64,000 nt of DNA from Pigmentiphaga litoralis. Lineage in GTDB: Bacteria > Pseudomonadota > Gammaproteobacteria > Burkholderiales > Burkholderiaceae_B. The notes below the pieces were generated by a model. That model saw only the letters and a list, made by a program, of their open reading frames with translations. It was not told the DNA's origin and did not search any database. The stretch is from positions 682,001 through 746,000 of the forward strand of contig NZ_BMXQ01000001.1 of assembly GCF_014651835.1 (NCBI RefSeq), written 5' to 3'. The position numbers were made by a program, and so were the translations under genes. Shown one piece after another: positions 9,010 through 17,836 of this stretch (the stretch's first letter is position 1; every line of letters starts with the position of its first letter).

Positions 9010-9363
9010 TCAGAAGTAGCAGGGCGCGACTTCGCGGACTTCGACCGTGCACCATTCGGCCGCGGGGCAGGTGCCGGCAATCTCGACCGCTTCGTCGCGG
9101 GTGGCGCAGTTGAGCAGGAAAAAGCCGCCGACCATTTCCTTGGCTTCGGCAAAGGGGCCGTCGATCAGGCGCTGACGGCCGCCCCGTTTCTGGACCCGGA
9201 CGGCTTTGTGTTGGGAGACGAGCGACTCGCCCGCGACCAGCAGGCCACGGCCGTGCAGATCGGCGCCGAAGCCAAGCATGCGGTCGTACAGGGCACGACC
9301 TTCTGCCTCGGTCCGTTCACTGCGTTGTTCGACAGGTTCGACGATCAGAAGCATGTAGGGCAT
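9010..9363 (-). CDS. YCII/DGPF-domain protein, second copy
   Basis: Starting at the ATG at 9363, this 117-residue protein (MPYMLLIVEP) carries the family motif as LIDGPFAEAKEMVGGFF. It is a diverged paralogue of the neighbouring DGPF protein, 130 bp away on the same strand. Together with the VOC protein and ECF42 sigma factor it completes a typical ECF42 locus. The annotated frame continues far upstream antisense to the transporter, which is a high-GC artefact. Confidence 0.88.
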   Translation of the reverse strand: MPYMLLIVEPVEQRSERTEAEGRALYDRMLGFGADLHGRGLLVAGESLVSQHKAVRVQKRGGRQRLIDGPFAEAKEMVGGFFLLNCATRDEAVEIAGTCPAAEWCTVEVREVAPCYF

Positions 9364-9431
9364 GGCGGCGTGCTCGGCAGCAGGGCGGGACCCGATTCTT
9401 GCAGATTCCCGCCCGACGCGCAGCCCTGACG

Positions 9432-10388
9432 TTACGCCCGCGGTGTAGCGTCCTGGCGCGGTTCGTCCTTGAAGCGGCGGAACACCGTCGCGGCCAAAGG
9501 GCCCGAGATGTTGTGCCAGACACTGAAGATCGCGCTCGGGACCGCTGCCAGCGGCGAGAAGTGCGCGGTCGCCAAAGCCACGCCCAGGCCCGAGTTCTGC
9601 ATGCCGACTTCGATCGAGATGGCCTTGCGCTTGGCGACGCTCATGCCAAAGGCCTTGGCCAGACCGTAGCCGATCAACAGACCCAGACCGTTGTGCAACA
9701 CAACGACCGCAAAAATCATCAGCCCGCTGCTGGCGATGCGCGCCTGGTTGCCAGCCACCACGGCCGCGACGATGGCGACGATGGCAACCACCGAGATCAG
9801 CGGCAGCACCGCCACACCGTGCTGGACCCGCTTGCCCAGCAGGTACTGGGCGGCGACCCCAAGGGCGATCGGCAGCACGACGACCTGCACGATGGACCAG
9901 AACATGGCCGAAGCGCTGACCTCGATCCACTGGCTGGCCAGGAAGTAGATCAGTGCGGGCGTGACAATGGGAGCAAGCAGGGTGGTGACCGACGTGATCG
10001 CTACCGACAGCGCGACGTCACCGCGGGCCAGGAAGGTCATGACGTTCGACGCCGTGCCGCCCGGGCAGCAGCCCACCAGGATCACGCCCACCGCGACTTC
10101 GGGCGGCAGGTCCAGGACCTGCGTCAGGATGAACGCCAGCCCCGGCATGATGATGAACTGGCCCGCCACGCCAATGGCGACGTCGCGCGGGCGACGCACG
10201 ACTTCGCGGAAGTCTTCCTTCGACAACGTCAGGCCCATGCCGAACATGATCACGCCAAGCAGCGGCACGATGTACTTGCCCAGCCACGTGAACTGCGCGG
10301 GCGCAAAGAAGGCGATGATGGCAAACAGCAATACCCAGATGGCGAAGGTGTTGCCGACAAAACGGCTGAGGCGGGCGAGGGCCTGCAT
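9432..10388 (-). CDS. Bile acid:sodium symporter (BASS) family transporter
   Basis: This 318-residue, roughly ten-helix protein has BASS landmarks. FGMGLTL lies in the third helix, followed by the conserved GCCPGGTASNVMTFLARGDVA segment that crosses over at the binding site, and later a GLGVALATAHF segment. Bacterial relatives import organic acids such as pantoate or ketopantoate (PanS) with Na+. The specific substrate is not clear here. It is encoded alone between the DGPF genes and xthA. Confidence 0.88.
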   Translation of the reverse strand: MQALARLSRFVGNTFAIWVLLFAIIAFFAPAQFTWLGKYIVPLLGVIMFGMGLTLSKEDFREVVRRPRDVAIGVAGQFIIMPGLAFILTQVLDLPPEVAVGVILVGCCPGGTASNVMTFLARGDVALSVAITSVTTLLAPIVTPALIYFLASQWIEVSASAMFWSIVQVVVLPIALGVAAQYLLGKRVQHGVAVLPLISVVAIVAIVAAVVAGNQARIASSGLMIFAVVVLHNGLGLLIGYGLAKAFGMSVAKRKAISIEVGMQNSGLGVALATAHFSPLAAVPSAIFSVWHNISGPLAATVFRRFKDEPRQDATPRA

Positions 10389-10568
10389 GGATGATTCCTG
10401 TGACGGGCAGACGCGTGGCGCGGCAGGGGATGCCGGGCACGCAGGTCCGGGATGAACGGACGGCAGCAGGGCCGGTCCGGAAAGGGCGGTAGTGTACGCC
10501 GTGATGACGCAGGCCGCAGGCCGGGACGGTCAGCAGGCTGACGAACGGGCCGGTGGCGGCGAGCGCCG

Positions 10569-11612
10569 TCAGTCCGACGTCTTCCGCGCTGCGGTTCTTC
10601 TGGATGGCGCCTTGTTCGCGGAAGGGTTCGTCGCTGCCGGCTTCTTGACCGCCGTCTTCGTTGCAGACGTTCTTCCGGCAGACGCTTTTTCGGCTGACGT
10701 TTTCCTTGCGGGCGTCTTTTTGGCGGGCGCGTCGTCTGCAGCCGAGGTTTTTGCAGGAGCCTTCTTCACCCCGGCCTTCTTCGCTGCTGTCTTCTTCACT
10801 GCTGTCTTCTTTACCGCCGCCTTCTTCACCGCCGCCTTGTCCTCACCCAGCACGATCCAAGTCGGCGCGTGGTCGCTGGCATGCGGCAGGTCCCGCACCC
10901 ATCGATCGACCCCGGCCGATTGCAGGCGCGGCGCAAGGTCCTTGCTCAACAGCAAATGGTCGATGCGCAGGCCTGAATTCTTTTGCCAATGTTGACGGAA
11001 GTAATCCCAGAACGTGTAAATGCGTTCATCGGGATACTGCGCACGCAGGGCGTCGGTCCAGCCCTGGTCCACCAGCCGCCTGAAGCATTCGCGGCTTTCC
11101 GGTTGCAGCAGCGCGTCCTTGAGCCATGACTTGGGGTTGTAGATGTCTTCGTCGGTGGGCACGACGTTGTAATCGCCCGCCAGCACGACAGGGTGGCCGC
11201 TGTCGAACAACGCTTGCGCGTGGTTGATGAAGTGCTCGAACCAGGCCAGCTTGTACTCGAACTTGGGCCCGGGCTGCGGGTTGCCATTGGGCAAATACAA
11301 GCATCCGATCAACACGCCATCCACCGCCGCCTCAAGGTAGCGGCTGTGCTCGTCATTCTCGAAACCCGGCAGGCCCCGCCGCGTTTCCACCGGGTTGCTG
11401 TCGCGCGCCAGAATGGCCACGCCGTTCCACGACTTCTGCCCATGCCAGATCACCCCGTACCCGGCGGCCCGGATCTCGTCCGCCGGAAACGTTGCGTCCG
11501 TCGTCTTCAATTCCTGCAGACACGCCACATCAGGCGCCTCTCGCGCCAGCCACTCCAGCAGCGCCGGCAGGCGGGCCCGGATCCCGTTGATATTGAACGT
11601 AGCAATCTTCAT
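10569..11612 (-). CDS. xthA: Exodeoxyribonuclease III with a 90-residue Lys/Ala-rich histone-like tail
   Basis: The start is the ATG at 11612 (MKIATFNINGIRARLP), the usual start of ExoIII; a longer open frame to 11672 is unsupported. Residues 1-257 form a complete AP endonuclease/3'-5' exonuclease with QELKTTD, LAGDYNVVPTDED and RIDHLLLS and a terminal DHAPTW. The enzyme repairs abasic sites in DNA. From residue 258 the protein continues for 90 residues of KAAVKK/KTAVKK/KKAPAK repeats resembling the tails of bacterial histone H1-like proteins. Such a tail is absent from E. coli ExoIII and would be expected to add non-specific DNA binding. Confidence 0.93.
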   Translation of the reverse strand: MKIATFNINGIRARLPALLEWLAREAPDVACLQELKTTDATFPADEIRAAGYGVIWHGQKSWNGVAILARDSNPVETRRGLPGFENDEHSRYLEAAVDGVLIGCLYLPNGNPQPGPKFEYKLAWFEHFINHAQALFDSGHPVVLAGDYNVVPTDEDIYNPKSWLKDALLQPESRECFRRLVDQGWTDALRAQYPDERIYTFWDYFRQHWQKNSGLRIDHLLLSKDLAPRLQSAGVDRWVRDLPHASDHAPTWIVLGEDKAAVKKAAVKKTAVKKTAAKKAGVKKAPAKTSAADDAPAKKTPARKTSAEKASAGRTSATKTAVKKPAATNPSANKAPSRRTAARKTSD

Positions 11613-11791
11613 GAAGGCGCCAGATGAAAATAGGACAATACGATTGTGCCGCCACCCCCGCACCCGTAGCACAGCAACGTGTTACCCCATGCATCGACGC
11701 GCCGACCCAGGGCACCACCAATCGGGGGGTTAACGAAACCGGACATTGCGGCTATTCTCGAACAACGATACGCAAGCACACACTCCCACCA

Positions 11792-11866
11792 GGGACACCG
11801 CGGATCCGGCTTCGCCGGTCCGCCAGTGTCGCCCCTGGGGGAGGCGCGAAGCGCCTAGGGGGGCTC
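11792..11866. repeat. Palindromic intergenic element (REP-like)
   Basis: The stretch holds two nested hairpins: CCGGC-TTC-GCCGG at 11806-11818 and AGGCGC-GAA-GCGCCT at 11842-11856. The second is flanked by complementary G/C runs. I recall similar elements dispersed in Bordetella and Achromobacter intergenic regions; only one copy is seen here. It ends four bases before the start codon of the DsbA-like gene. Confidence 0.5.
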
Positions 11867-11869
11867 CAC

Positions 11870-12409
11870 ATGCCAGACCGCACCGCACTCATACCTGACA
11901 AGGCCATCGATCACATTATCGGTCCCGCGTCCGCGCCCGTCGTGATCATCGAATACGGTGACCTTGAATGTCCGAACTGCCGGACAGCACATGGCGCAGT
12001 CCACCAGCTGCTCAAGCGCCGCGCCGACGATGTCCGTTACGTGTTCCGGCACTTTCCGCTGCTGGAAGTCCATCACCACGCCGAACTGGCTGCCGAGGCC
12101 GCAGAAGTTGCTGGCGCCCAAGGCAAGTTCTGGCCCTATGTCGATCTGCTGTTCGAGCATCAATCGCATCTGGACCATGCGCATCTGGTCACCTACGCCG
12201 AAAAGCTGGAACTGGACATGCTCCGATTCAAGAGCGAGCTCGACGACCACGTCTATTTGCAGCGTGTGCAGGAACACATCGCCTTGGGCACGGCGCTGCG
12301 GGTACGCGCCACGCCAACGTTCTACGTGAACGGCGTGCTGGTCGACGTGTCCTTCGGCATGGAACGCCTCGAGCGCGCCATTGACGCCGCGCTGGCCGCG
12401 TCGCGCTGA
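11870..12409 (+). CDS. DsbA-family thioredoxin-fold protein, cytoplasmic
   Basis: From the ATG at 11870 the protein has 179 residues, no signal peptide, and an active-site C-P-N-C in EYGDLECPNCRTAHGAV near residue 32. The cis-proline loop appears as VRATPTFYVNG near the C-terminus. It resembles the DsbA-like domains that stand alone or are fused to NhaA antiporters. It is likely to act on thiols in the cytoplasm. The start codon lies immediately after the palindromic repeat, so no normal ribosome-binding site is evident. The next gene is a thioredoxin-reductase-like protein, which may be its partner. Confidence 0.85.
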   Translation: MPDRTALIPDKAIDHIIGPASAPVVIIEYGDLECPNCRTAHGAVHQLLKRRADDVRYVFRHFPLLEVHHHAELAAEAAEVAGAQGKFWPYVDLLFEHQSHLDHAHLVTYAEKLELDMLRFKSELDDHVYLQRVQEHIALGTALRVRATPTFYVNGVLVDVSFGMERLERAIDAALAASR

Positions 12410-12495
12410 CAAGCCAGGCCACGCACCAGAACCAGCGCACACACAGCAGGGCACACACGCCAGCACCAGGACACCCACACCAGGACACGCCACGC

Positions 12496-14229
12496 ATGGG
12501 TCTTACACCAGGTTCCGACTTTTCGCTTGCCGATGCCGTTCCGTTGGCCGAGCCCGTCAAGACGTCGACAAGTGCGTCGCGACGGCCGCAGATGTTCCCG
12601 ATCCTGTCGCCCGCCGACATCGGCCGCTTGTGCCGCTTCGGCCATAAGCAACGCTGGCCCGATCGCGCCAGCATGTTCGAGGCCGGCAGTGCCGCGACCG
12701 GCATGCTCGTGCTGCTGGAAGGCAGCGTGCAGATCACGCAATACGACGGCCTCGGGCACTACGCCGATGTGGTCGAGCAGGGCCCGGGACAGTTCCTGGC
12801 CGAGATCGGCCAACTGGCCGGACATCCGTCGCTGGTGTCCGGGCGCGCCATTGGTGACGTTGAAGCCCTGGTGATCGATCCGGAAAGCCTGCGCGCGCTA
12901 GTCGTGGCCGAAGCCGACCTGGGCGAGCGCATCATGCGCGCGCTGATCCTGCGCCGGGTGGCGCTGCTCGAAACCAATACCGCGGCGCCCGTGCTGGTCG
13001 GGCCGCCGGGGCACGCCAACATGGTCCGCTTGCAAGGCTTCCTTGCGCGCAATGCGCATCCGCATGCCGAACTGGCCATGGATGACGTGACGGCGCTGGC
13101 GCTGCTGAAGGAGTACGGGCCGACTGCCGACCAGTTGCCGCTCGTTGTGTGTCCGGATGGAACCGTCAAGCTCAACCCGTCGGAGGCCGAACTGGGCCGC
13201 TGTCTGGGGCTGCTGCCTGATCTGTCGGGAGACAAGGTCTATGACATCGCCGTGATCGGCGCCGGACCGGCCGGGCTGGCGACCGCCGTGTATGCCGCGT
13301 CAGAAGGGCTGTCCGTCCTGGTGCTCGATGCGTATGCCTTTGGCGGCCAGGCCGGCGCCAGTGCGCGTATCGAAAACTACCTCGGTTTTCCGACCGGCAT
13401 TTCGGGCCAGGCACTGGCGGGCCGGGCGTTCGTGCAGGCCGAAAAATTCGGCGCGCGGATCGCCGTGCCGGCGGTGGTGGAAGGGCTCGATTGCAGCGCC
13501 TGCCCGCGCCGCATCCTTATCGAGGGCAACCCGACGGTGCAGGCCAAGGCCGTCGTGATCGCCAGCGGCGCCAAGTATCGGCACCTGGCCGTTGCGGATT
13601 TCGCCCGTTACGACAACGCGGGGGTGCATTACTGGGCATCGCCAATCGAAGGCAAGTTGTGCCGCGCGTCGGAAGTCATGGTGGTGGGCGCCGGCAATTC
13701 GGCGGGCCAGGCCATCGTGTACCTGTCGAGCCAGGCCACCAAGGTGCATGTGCTGGTGCGGGGCGCGTCCATGGAAGCGACCATGTCCAGCTATCTGGTC
13801 GAACGTATCCGCGGACTGAAAAATGTGGAAGTGCACCTGCGCACCGAGGTGGTCGGCCTGACCGGCGAAGACGGCGAACTGACCGCGGTCACGTGCCGGC
13901 ATCGCGATACCGGCGAAGAGCGGCACACCCCGGTGCGGCGTCTGTTCCTGTTCATTGGCGCGGACCCGAACACCGATTGGCTGAAGGAGTGCCCAGTGGC
14001 TCGCGACAGCAAAGGCTTTATCTTGACGGGCGCGCCTTCGGAAGATCCAACGGCACGCACGCCGCTACCGCTCGAGACCAACCTGCCGGGCATCTTTGCG
14101 GTGGGCGACGCGCGCGCGGGATCGACCAAGCGGGTAGCCGCCGCGGTGGGTGAGGGCGCTGGCGTGGTGGCGCAGATCCATGCCTATCTGGCCACGCTGG
14201 ACGAGCACGCCATGCCAATCAGGTCGTAG
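12496..14229 (+). CDS. Cyclic-nucleotide-binding domain / thioredoxin-reductase-like FAD oxidoreductase fusion lacking the redox CxxC
   Basis: The 577-residue protein starts with a cNMP-binding beta-barrel (about residues 35-155). A short thioredoxin/glutaredoxin-like linker follows (about 165-235), then a thioredoxin-reductase-type FAD/NADPH module from residue 245. FAD-binding [24 protein letters not shown]-binding [11 protein letters not shown] and the terminal [10 protein letters not shown] are all intact. Where TrxR has its catalytic C-A-T-C, this protein reads [11 protein letters not shown], so it cannot act as a classical thioredoxin reductase. Fusions of this kind are known but poorly characterised. 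It overlaps the convergent ptrR gene by 11 bp. Confidence 0.88.
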   Translation: MGLTPGSDFSLADAVPLAEPVKTSTSASRRPQMFPILSPADIGRLCRFGHKQRWPDRASMFEAGSAATGMLVLLEGSVQITQYDGLGHYADVVEQGPGQFLAEIGQLAGHPSLVSGRAIGDVEALVIDPESLRALVVAEADLGERIMRALILRRVALLETNTAAPVLVGPPGHANMVRLQGFLARNAHPHAELAMDDVTALALLKEYGPTADQLPLVVCPDGTVKLNPSEAELGRCLGLLPDLSGDKVYDIAVIGAGPAGLATAVYAASEGLSVLVLDAYAFGGQAGASARIENYLGFPTGISGQALAGRAFVQAEKFGARIAVPAVVEGLDCSACPRRILIEGNPTVQAKAVVIASGAKYRHLAVADFARYDNAGVHYWASPIEGKLCRASEVMVVGAGNSAGQAIVYLSSQATKVHVLVRGASMEATMSSYLVERIRGLKNVEVHLRTEVVGLTGEDGELTAVTCRHRDTGEERHTPVRRLFLFIGADPNTDWLKECPVARDSKGFILTGAPSEDPTARTPLPLETNLPGIFAVGDARAGSTKRVAAAVGEGAGVVAQIHAYLATLDEHAMPIRS

Positions 14230-15091
14230 GCGTCGCCGGATCCCCGAGCAGTCCGATCAGCGCATCGACGTTCGGGGTCCGCGCGCCGCGCCGCCAGACC
14301 AGCCAGGTCTGCGCTTCCCGAAACGGCGCTGCCAATCGATGGGCAATGACGTTCTGGCTGCCGTACATGGTATTGAGCATGCTCAACGGGACCAGGGCCA
14401 GTCCGCCACCCGCGGTGACGCAGGCCAGCATGCCGTGGTACGACTCCATTTCAAAGATCTTGCCGGGGCGCACGCCGTCGGCCGCAAACCAGTTTTCGAA
14501 GTGGCGGCGATACGAGCAGTTGGGACGAAAGGCATACAGCGTCGCCCCGGCCACATCGCTGGCGCGCGCGATGGGCGCATGCTGCTTGGGCGAGATGACG
14601 ACCATTTCCTCCGGATAGACCGCCATGCCATCGAGCAGCGGGTGGCCGACGGGCCCATCGGTAAACGCCGCGGACAGGCGGCCCGCCAGGACGCCATCGA
14701 TCATGTCGCCCGATGGTCCGGTGGACAGGTCCAGTTCGACCTTGGGATACCCTTGATGAAAGGCGGCCAGGACGGGCGGAATCCGCACGGCGGCCGTGCT
14801 CTCCATGGCGCCCAGCGTGAACGTGCCGCGCGGCTCGCTCCCCATCGCGGCCTGGCGGGCTTCTTCTGTCAGGTCCAGGATGCGGCGGGTGTAGTCCAGG
14901 AAGGTGTGCCCGACCGAAGACAGGCGCAGCCGCAGCTTTTCCCGGATGAACAGATCGACGCCCAGTTCTTCTTCGAGCTGCTTGAGGCGCGTGGTCACGT
15001 TGGACGGCACGCGATGCAGCCGTTTGGCCGCCGCGCTGATGCCGCCTTCTTCCGCCACGGCGCGGAACACTTCGAGTTGAGCCAGGTCCAT
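14219..15091 (-). CDS. ptrR: LysR-family regulator, PtrR (YneJ) orthologue
   Basis: This 290-residue LysR protein has the N-terminal helix-turn-helix ([20 protein letters not shown], then [19 protein letters not shown]) and a two-lobed effector domain. The sequence strongly resembles E. coli PtrR/YneJ from memory, including [20 protein letters not shown] and NCSYRRHFE. The context agrees: it is divergent from a succinate-semialdehyde dehydrogenase, just as yneJ is divergent from sad (yneI) in E. coli. There PtrR represses sad in the putrescine/GABA degradation pathway. The effector is unknown. Confidence 0.87.
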   Translation of the reverse strand: MDLAQLEVFRAVAEEGGISAAAKRLHRVPSNVTTRLKQLEEELGVDLFIREKLRLRLSSVGHTFLDYTRRILDLTEEARQAAMGSEPRGTFTLGAMESTAAVRIPPVLAAFHQGYPKVELDLSTGPSGDMIDGVLAGRLSAAFTDGPVGHPLLDGMAVYPEEMVVISPKQHAPIARASDVAGATLYAFRPNCSYRRHFENWFAADGVRPGKIFEMESYHGMLACVTAGGGLALVPLSMLNTMYGSQNVIAHRLAAPFREAQTWLVWRRGARTPNVDALIGLLGDPATPTT

Positions 15092-15114
15092 ATTCTTCCG
15101 GAGAGAACGTTTCT

Positions 15115-15139
15115 TTCCTTATTTTTCAATTTTCAGGAA
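15115..15139. promoter_or_regulatory. Candidate PtrR-binding inverted repeat between ptrR and sad
   Basis: TTCCT at 15115-15119 and AGGAA at 15135-15139 form an inverted repeat across an AT-rich 15-bp spacer in the 97-bp divergent gap. The gap is conspicuously AT-rich compared with its surroundings. A role as LysR-type operator/promoter region is inferred from location. Confidence 0.35.
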
Positions 15140-15188
15140 GGTTGCACAAGCCTATTGTGGAGGCTGACCCCTGATCCGGAGCTTTCGC

Positions 15189-16571
15189 ATGTCGTCGACA
15201 CCCGCTTTTGCCTTGTCCATCAACCCCGCGACCGGCGAAGAGTTTGCCAGGTACCCGATCGAGTCCCATGAAAAAATCGATGCGTCCTTGAACCTCGCCG
15301 TGGCGGGGTACCGGACATGGAGCGCAATGCCGGTCAGCGACCGGGCCGAGGTCCTGCGCCGCCTGGCCAAGGTGCTGCGCGCGGACATCGACGCCCTGGC
15401 GGCGCTGGCCACCAATGAGATGGGCAAGCCGATTGCGCAAGCGAAGGCCGAAGTCGAAAAGTGTGCCGGTCTGTGCGATTGGTATGCCGAGCAGGGCCCC
15501 GCCATGCTGAACGACGAGAGCACCGCGATCGGCAAGGACGCCTATGTGTCCTACCTGCCAATCGGCGCCGTCCTGGCCGTGATGCCCTGGAACTTTCCCT
15601 TCTGGCAGGTGCTGCGTGGCGCGGTGCCCATCCTGCTGGGTGGCAACGCCTATGTGCTCAAGCATGCGCCCAACGTGATGGGCTGCGCCTACGCATTGCA
15701 GTCCGCCCTGAAAGAAGCGGGCCTGCCCGACGGAGCCTTCAGCGTACTGAACGCATCGAATGATGGCGTGTCGATGGCGATTGCCGACCGGCGTATTGCC
15801 GCGGTTGCCGTCACGGGCAGCGTGCGTGCGGGGTCCGCGATTGCCTCGCAGGCAGGGGCTGCGCTGAAAAAGTCCGTGCTGGAGTTGGGCGGCGCCGATC
15901 CCTTTATCGTATTGGCGGATGCGGACCTGGATGGCGCCGTCAAGGCCGCGGTGACAGGGCGCTTTCAGAACAATGGTCAGATCTGCATCGCTGCCAAACG
16001 CATCATTCTTGAAAAGCCGATTGCGCAGGCCTTTACCGAGAAATTCGTGGCGGCGGTCAAGGCCCTGCAGGTCGGCAACCCCATGGATCCGGACACGTAT
16101 GTCGGACCGATGGCGCGCTTTGACCTGCGGGACGAACTGGCCGGGCAGGTGCAGGCGTCGGTCGAGGGCGGCGCGACCCTGCTGCTGGATGGCGGCAAAC
16201 AAGAAGGCAAAGGCAACTACTTCGCGCCGGTGATCCTGTCGGATGTGCGTCCGGGCATGGTCGCTTTCGACCAGGAGCTGTTCGGCCCGGTGGCATCGTT
16301 GATCGTTGCCGAAGACGAGAAGGACGCTTTGGCCCTGGCCAACCACAGCGAATTCGGACTGAGCGGCGCCATCTGGACCACCGACCGCGAGAAGGGCAAG
16401 GCCTTTGCGCGGCGTCTGGAAACCGGCGGCGTGTTCGTGAACGGCTTTCCAGCATCCGACCCCCGCATTCCGATTGGCGGCATCAAGCACAGCGGCTATG
16501 GGCGCGAGCTGTCGCACTTCGGCATGACCGAATTCCTGAATGCGCAGACAGTGTGGGTGGACCGCAAATAA
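15189..16571 (+). CDS. sad: NAD-dependent succinate-semialdehyde dehydrogenase (Sad/YneI type)
   Basis: The 460-residue length is typical of the aldehyde dehydrogenase superfamily. The cofactor-binding PWNFPFWQV, the general base Glu in VLELGGADPF and the nucleophile Cys in QNNGQICIAAKR are all present. The protein oxidises succinate semialdehyde to succinate with NAD+, the last step of GABA, putrescine and arginine breakdown. Assignment to Sad rather than GabD rests on the divergent ptrR gene and the sequence style. An asparaginase follows on the opposite strand. Confidence 0.88.
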   Translation: MSSTPAFALSINPATGEEFARYPIESHEKIDASLNLAVAGYRTWSAMPVSDRAEVLRRLAKVLRADIDALAALATNEMGKPIAQAKAEVEKCAGLCDWYAEQGPAMLNDESTAIGKDAYVSYLPIGAVLAVMPWNFPFWQVLRGAVPILLGGNAYVLKHAPNVMGCAYALQSALKEAGLPDGAFSVLNASNDGVSMAIADRRIAAVAVTGSVRAGSAIASQAGAALKKSVLELGGADPFIVLADADLDGAVKAAVTGRFQNNGQICIAAKRIILEKPIAQAFTEKFVAAVKALQVGNPMDPDTYVGPMARFDLRDELAGQVQASVEGGATLLLDGGKQEGKGNYFAPVILSDVRPGMVAFDQELFGPVASLIVAEDEKDALALANHSEFGLSGAIWTTDREKGKAFARRLETGGVFVNGFPASDPRIPIGGIKHSGYGRELSHFGMTEFLNAQTVWVDRK

Positions 16572-16579
16572 TCAGGGGT

Positions 16580-17632
16580 CTAACGATCGAACGCGGCCCG
16601 CAATGACGCAGTGTCTTGCGGGCCGGCCTGCAGCAGCAGGATGAGCAGCAGCCGCGCCTTGTGCGCGCTCAGGTCGCCACCCGGGATCGCGCCCGCGTCG
16701 AATGTGGTCTTGCCACCTCCGACAAAACCGTACAGGGGCCGCACCCGTCCATTGGGGACGCGCGACGTGATCACGACCGGCACGCCACGCTGGATCGCAT
16801 GCTTGACGGCTTCATACATCGACACGTTCATGTTCCCCATGCCGACTGCATCGACCACGATGCCGTGCACGCCGCGTTCAACGGCGTAGCGGATGTAGGT
16901 GCCGTCAGCGCCGCCATACATCGGGAAGATGTCGACCTTGGGAAAGGTGGTGGCCGTCACGGGCACCGTCATGCGCCGCAGCGGTGCGCGCGAGAACACC
17001 ACGCGGTCGTCCCACACTTCGCCCAGAAAACCTGCGTCGCCTGACTTGAAGGTTTCGACGTTGCCGGTATGTGTCTTGGTCACGGAGCGGGCGGCGTTGA
17101 TCTGCTGATTCATCACGACCATGACGCCCTTGCCGCGGGCTTCCGGGTCAACGGCGACGCGGATGGCGTTGAGCAGGTTGCGGGGGCCGTCGAAGTCGGC
17201 CGCCGACGCATTGCGCTGCGCTCCGACCAGGACCACCGGCTTGTCCGATACCACGGTCAGGTCCAGCCACCAGGCCGTTTCTTCCATGGTGTCGGTGCCT
17301 TGCGCGAGCACGACGCCGGTCACATCCGGACGGTCCAGCGTGTCCTGCACGCGGCGGGTGAGCCCGCCCCACCATTCCGCATTGAAGTAGTTGGCCGACA
17401 TGTTGGCGACGTTGTCCACCTCGATCTCGGCATGGCTGGCGACGTCGGGGATGGTCAGCAGCAGGTCGTCGCCCGTGATGGCTGGCAGGATGCCGCCGGT
17501 GGCCGGATCGATCTTCATGGCGATGGTGCCGCCGGTGGCCATGAAGACGACGCGCGGCATCACGGCCCCGGGGCTTTCCGGAACCATGAAGATGCTGCGC
17601 AGCGCGGGCAGCAGAACGGAAAGAGGGCGCAT
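16580..17632 (-). CDS. Type II-like asparaginase
   Basis: The 350-residue frame has both catalytic threonine motifs of bacterial asparaginases: FMATGGTIAMK near residue 31 and the AQGTDTMEETAW block near residue 110. The ring of conserved residues around VGAQRNASAADFDGPRN is also present. It hydrolyses asparagine, or glutamine in some members, to the acid and ammonia. I keep the first ATG (17632) because GGAAA lies six bases upstream. Starts at 17587 or 17560 would also leave the whole domain intact. No clear export signal is visible. It converges on sad. Confidence 0.88.
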   Translation of the reverse strand: MRPLSVLLPALRSIFMVPESPGAVMPRVVFMATGGTIAMKIDPATGGILPAITGDDLLLTIPDVASHAEIEVDNVANMSANYFNAEWWGGLTRRVQDTLDRPDVTGVVLAQGTDTMEETAWWLDLTVVSDKPVVLVGAQRNASAADFDGPRNLLNAIRVAVDPEARGKGVMVVMNQQINAARSVTKTHTGNVETFKSGDAGFLGEVWDDRVVFSRAPLRRMTVPVTATTFPKVDIFPMYGGADGTYIRYAVERGVHGIVVDAVGMGNMNVSMYEAVKHAIQRGVPVVITSRVPNGRVRPLYGFVGGGKTTFDAGAIPGGDLSAHKARLLLILLLQAGPQDTASLRAAFDR

Positions 17633-17836
17633 CGAAGGTTTCCATCAAGGGTCGGGCAGGCGGGGCTACAGACGTTCGACCTCGGACACAGGGTCGCTGC
17701 CTGGCAAGCGGTCGATTCTAGCAAGCGCGGGCTGGCGGAGTCCGAGACTTTGGCCAGACGGGGCGCCGTGCCTGCGGCGCGCAATTGACCTGATGAACCG
17801 GCGATTAAGTGATTAACTGATAGAAGGATGACGACG

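Noticed and set aside
15126-16517. 463-codon minus-strand frame
   Set aside because: It is antisense to succinate-semialdehyde dehydrogenase, whose catalytic motifs are intact.
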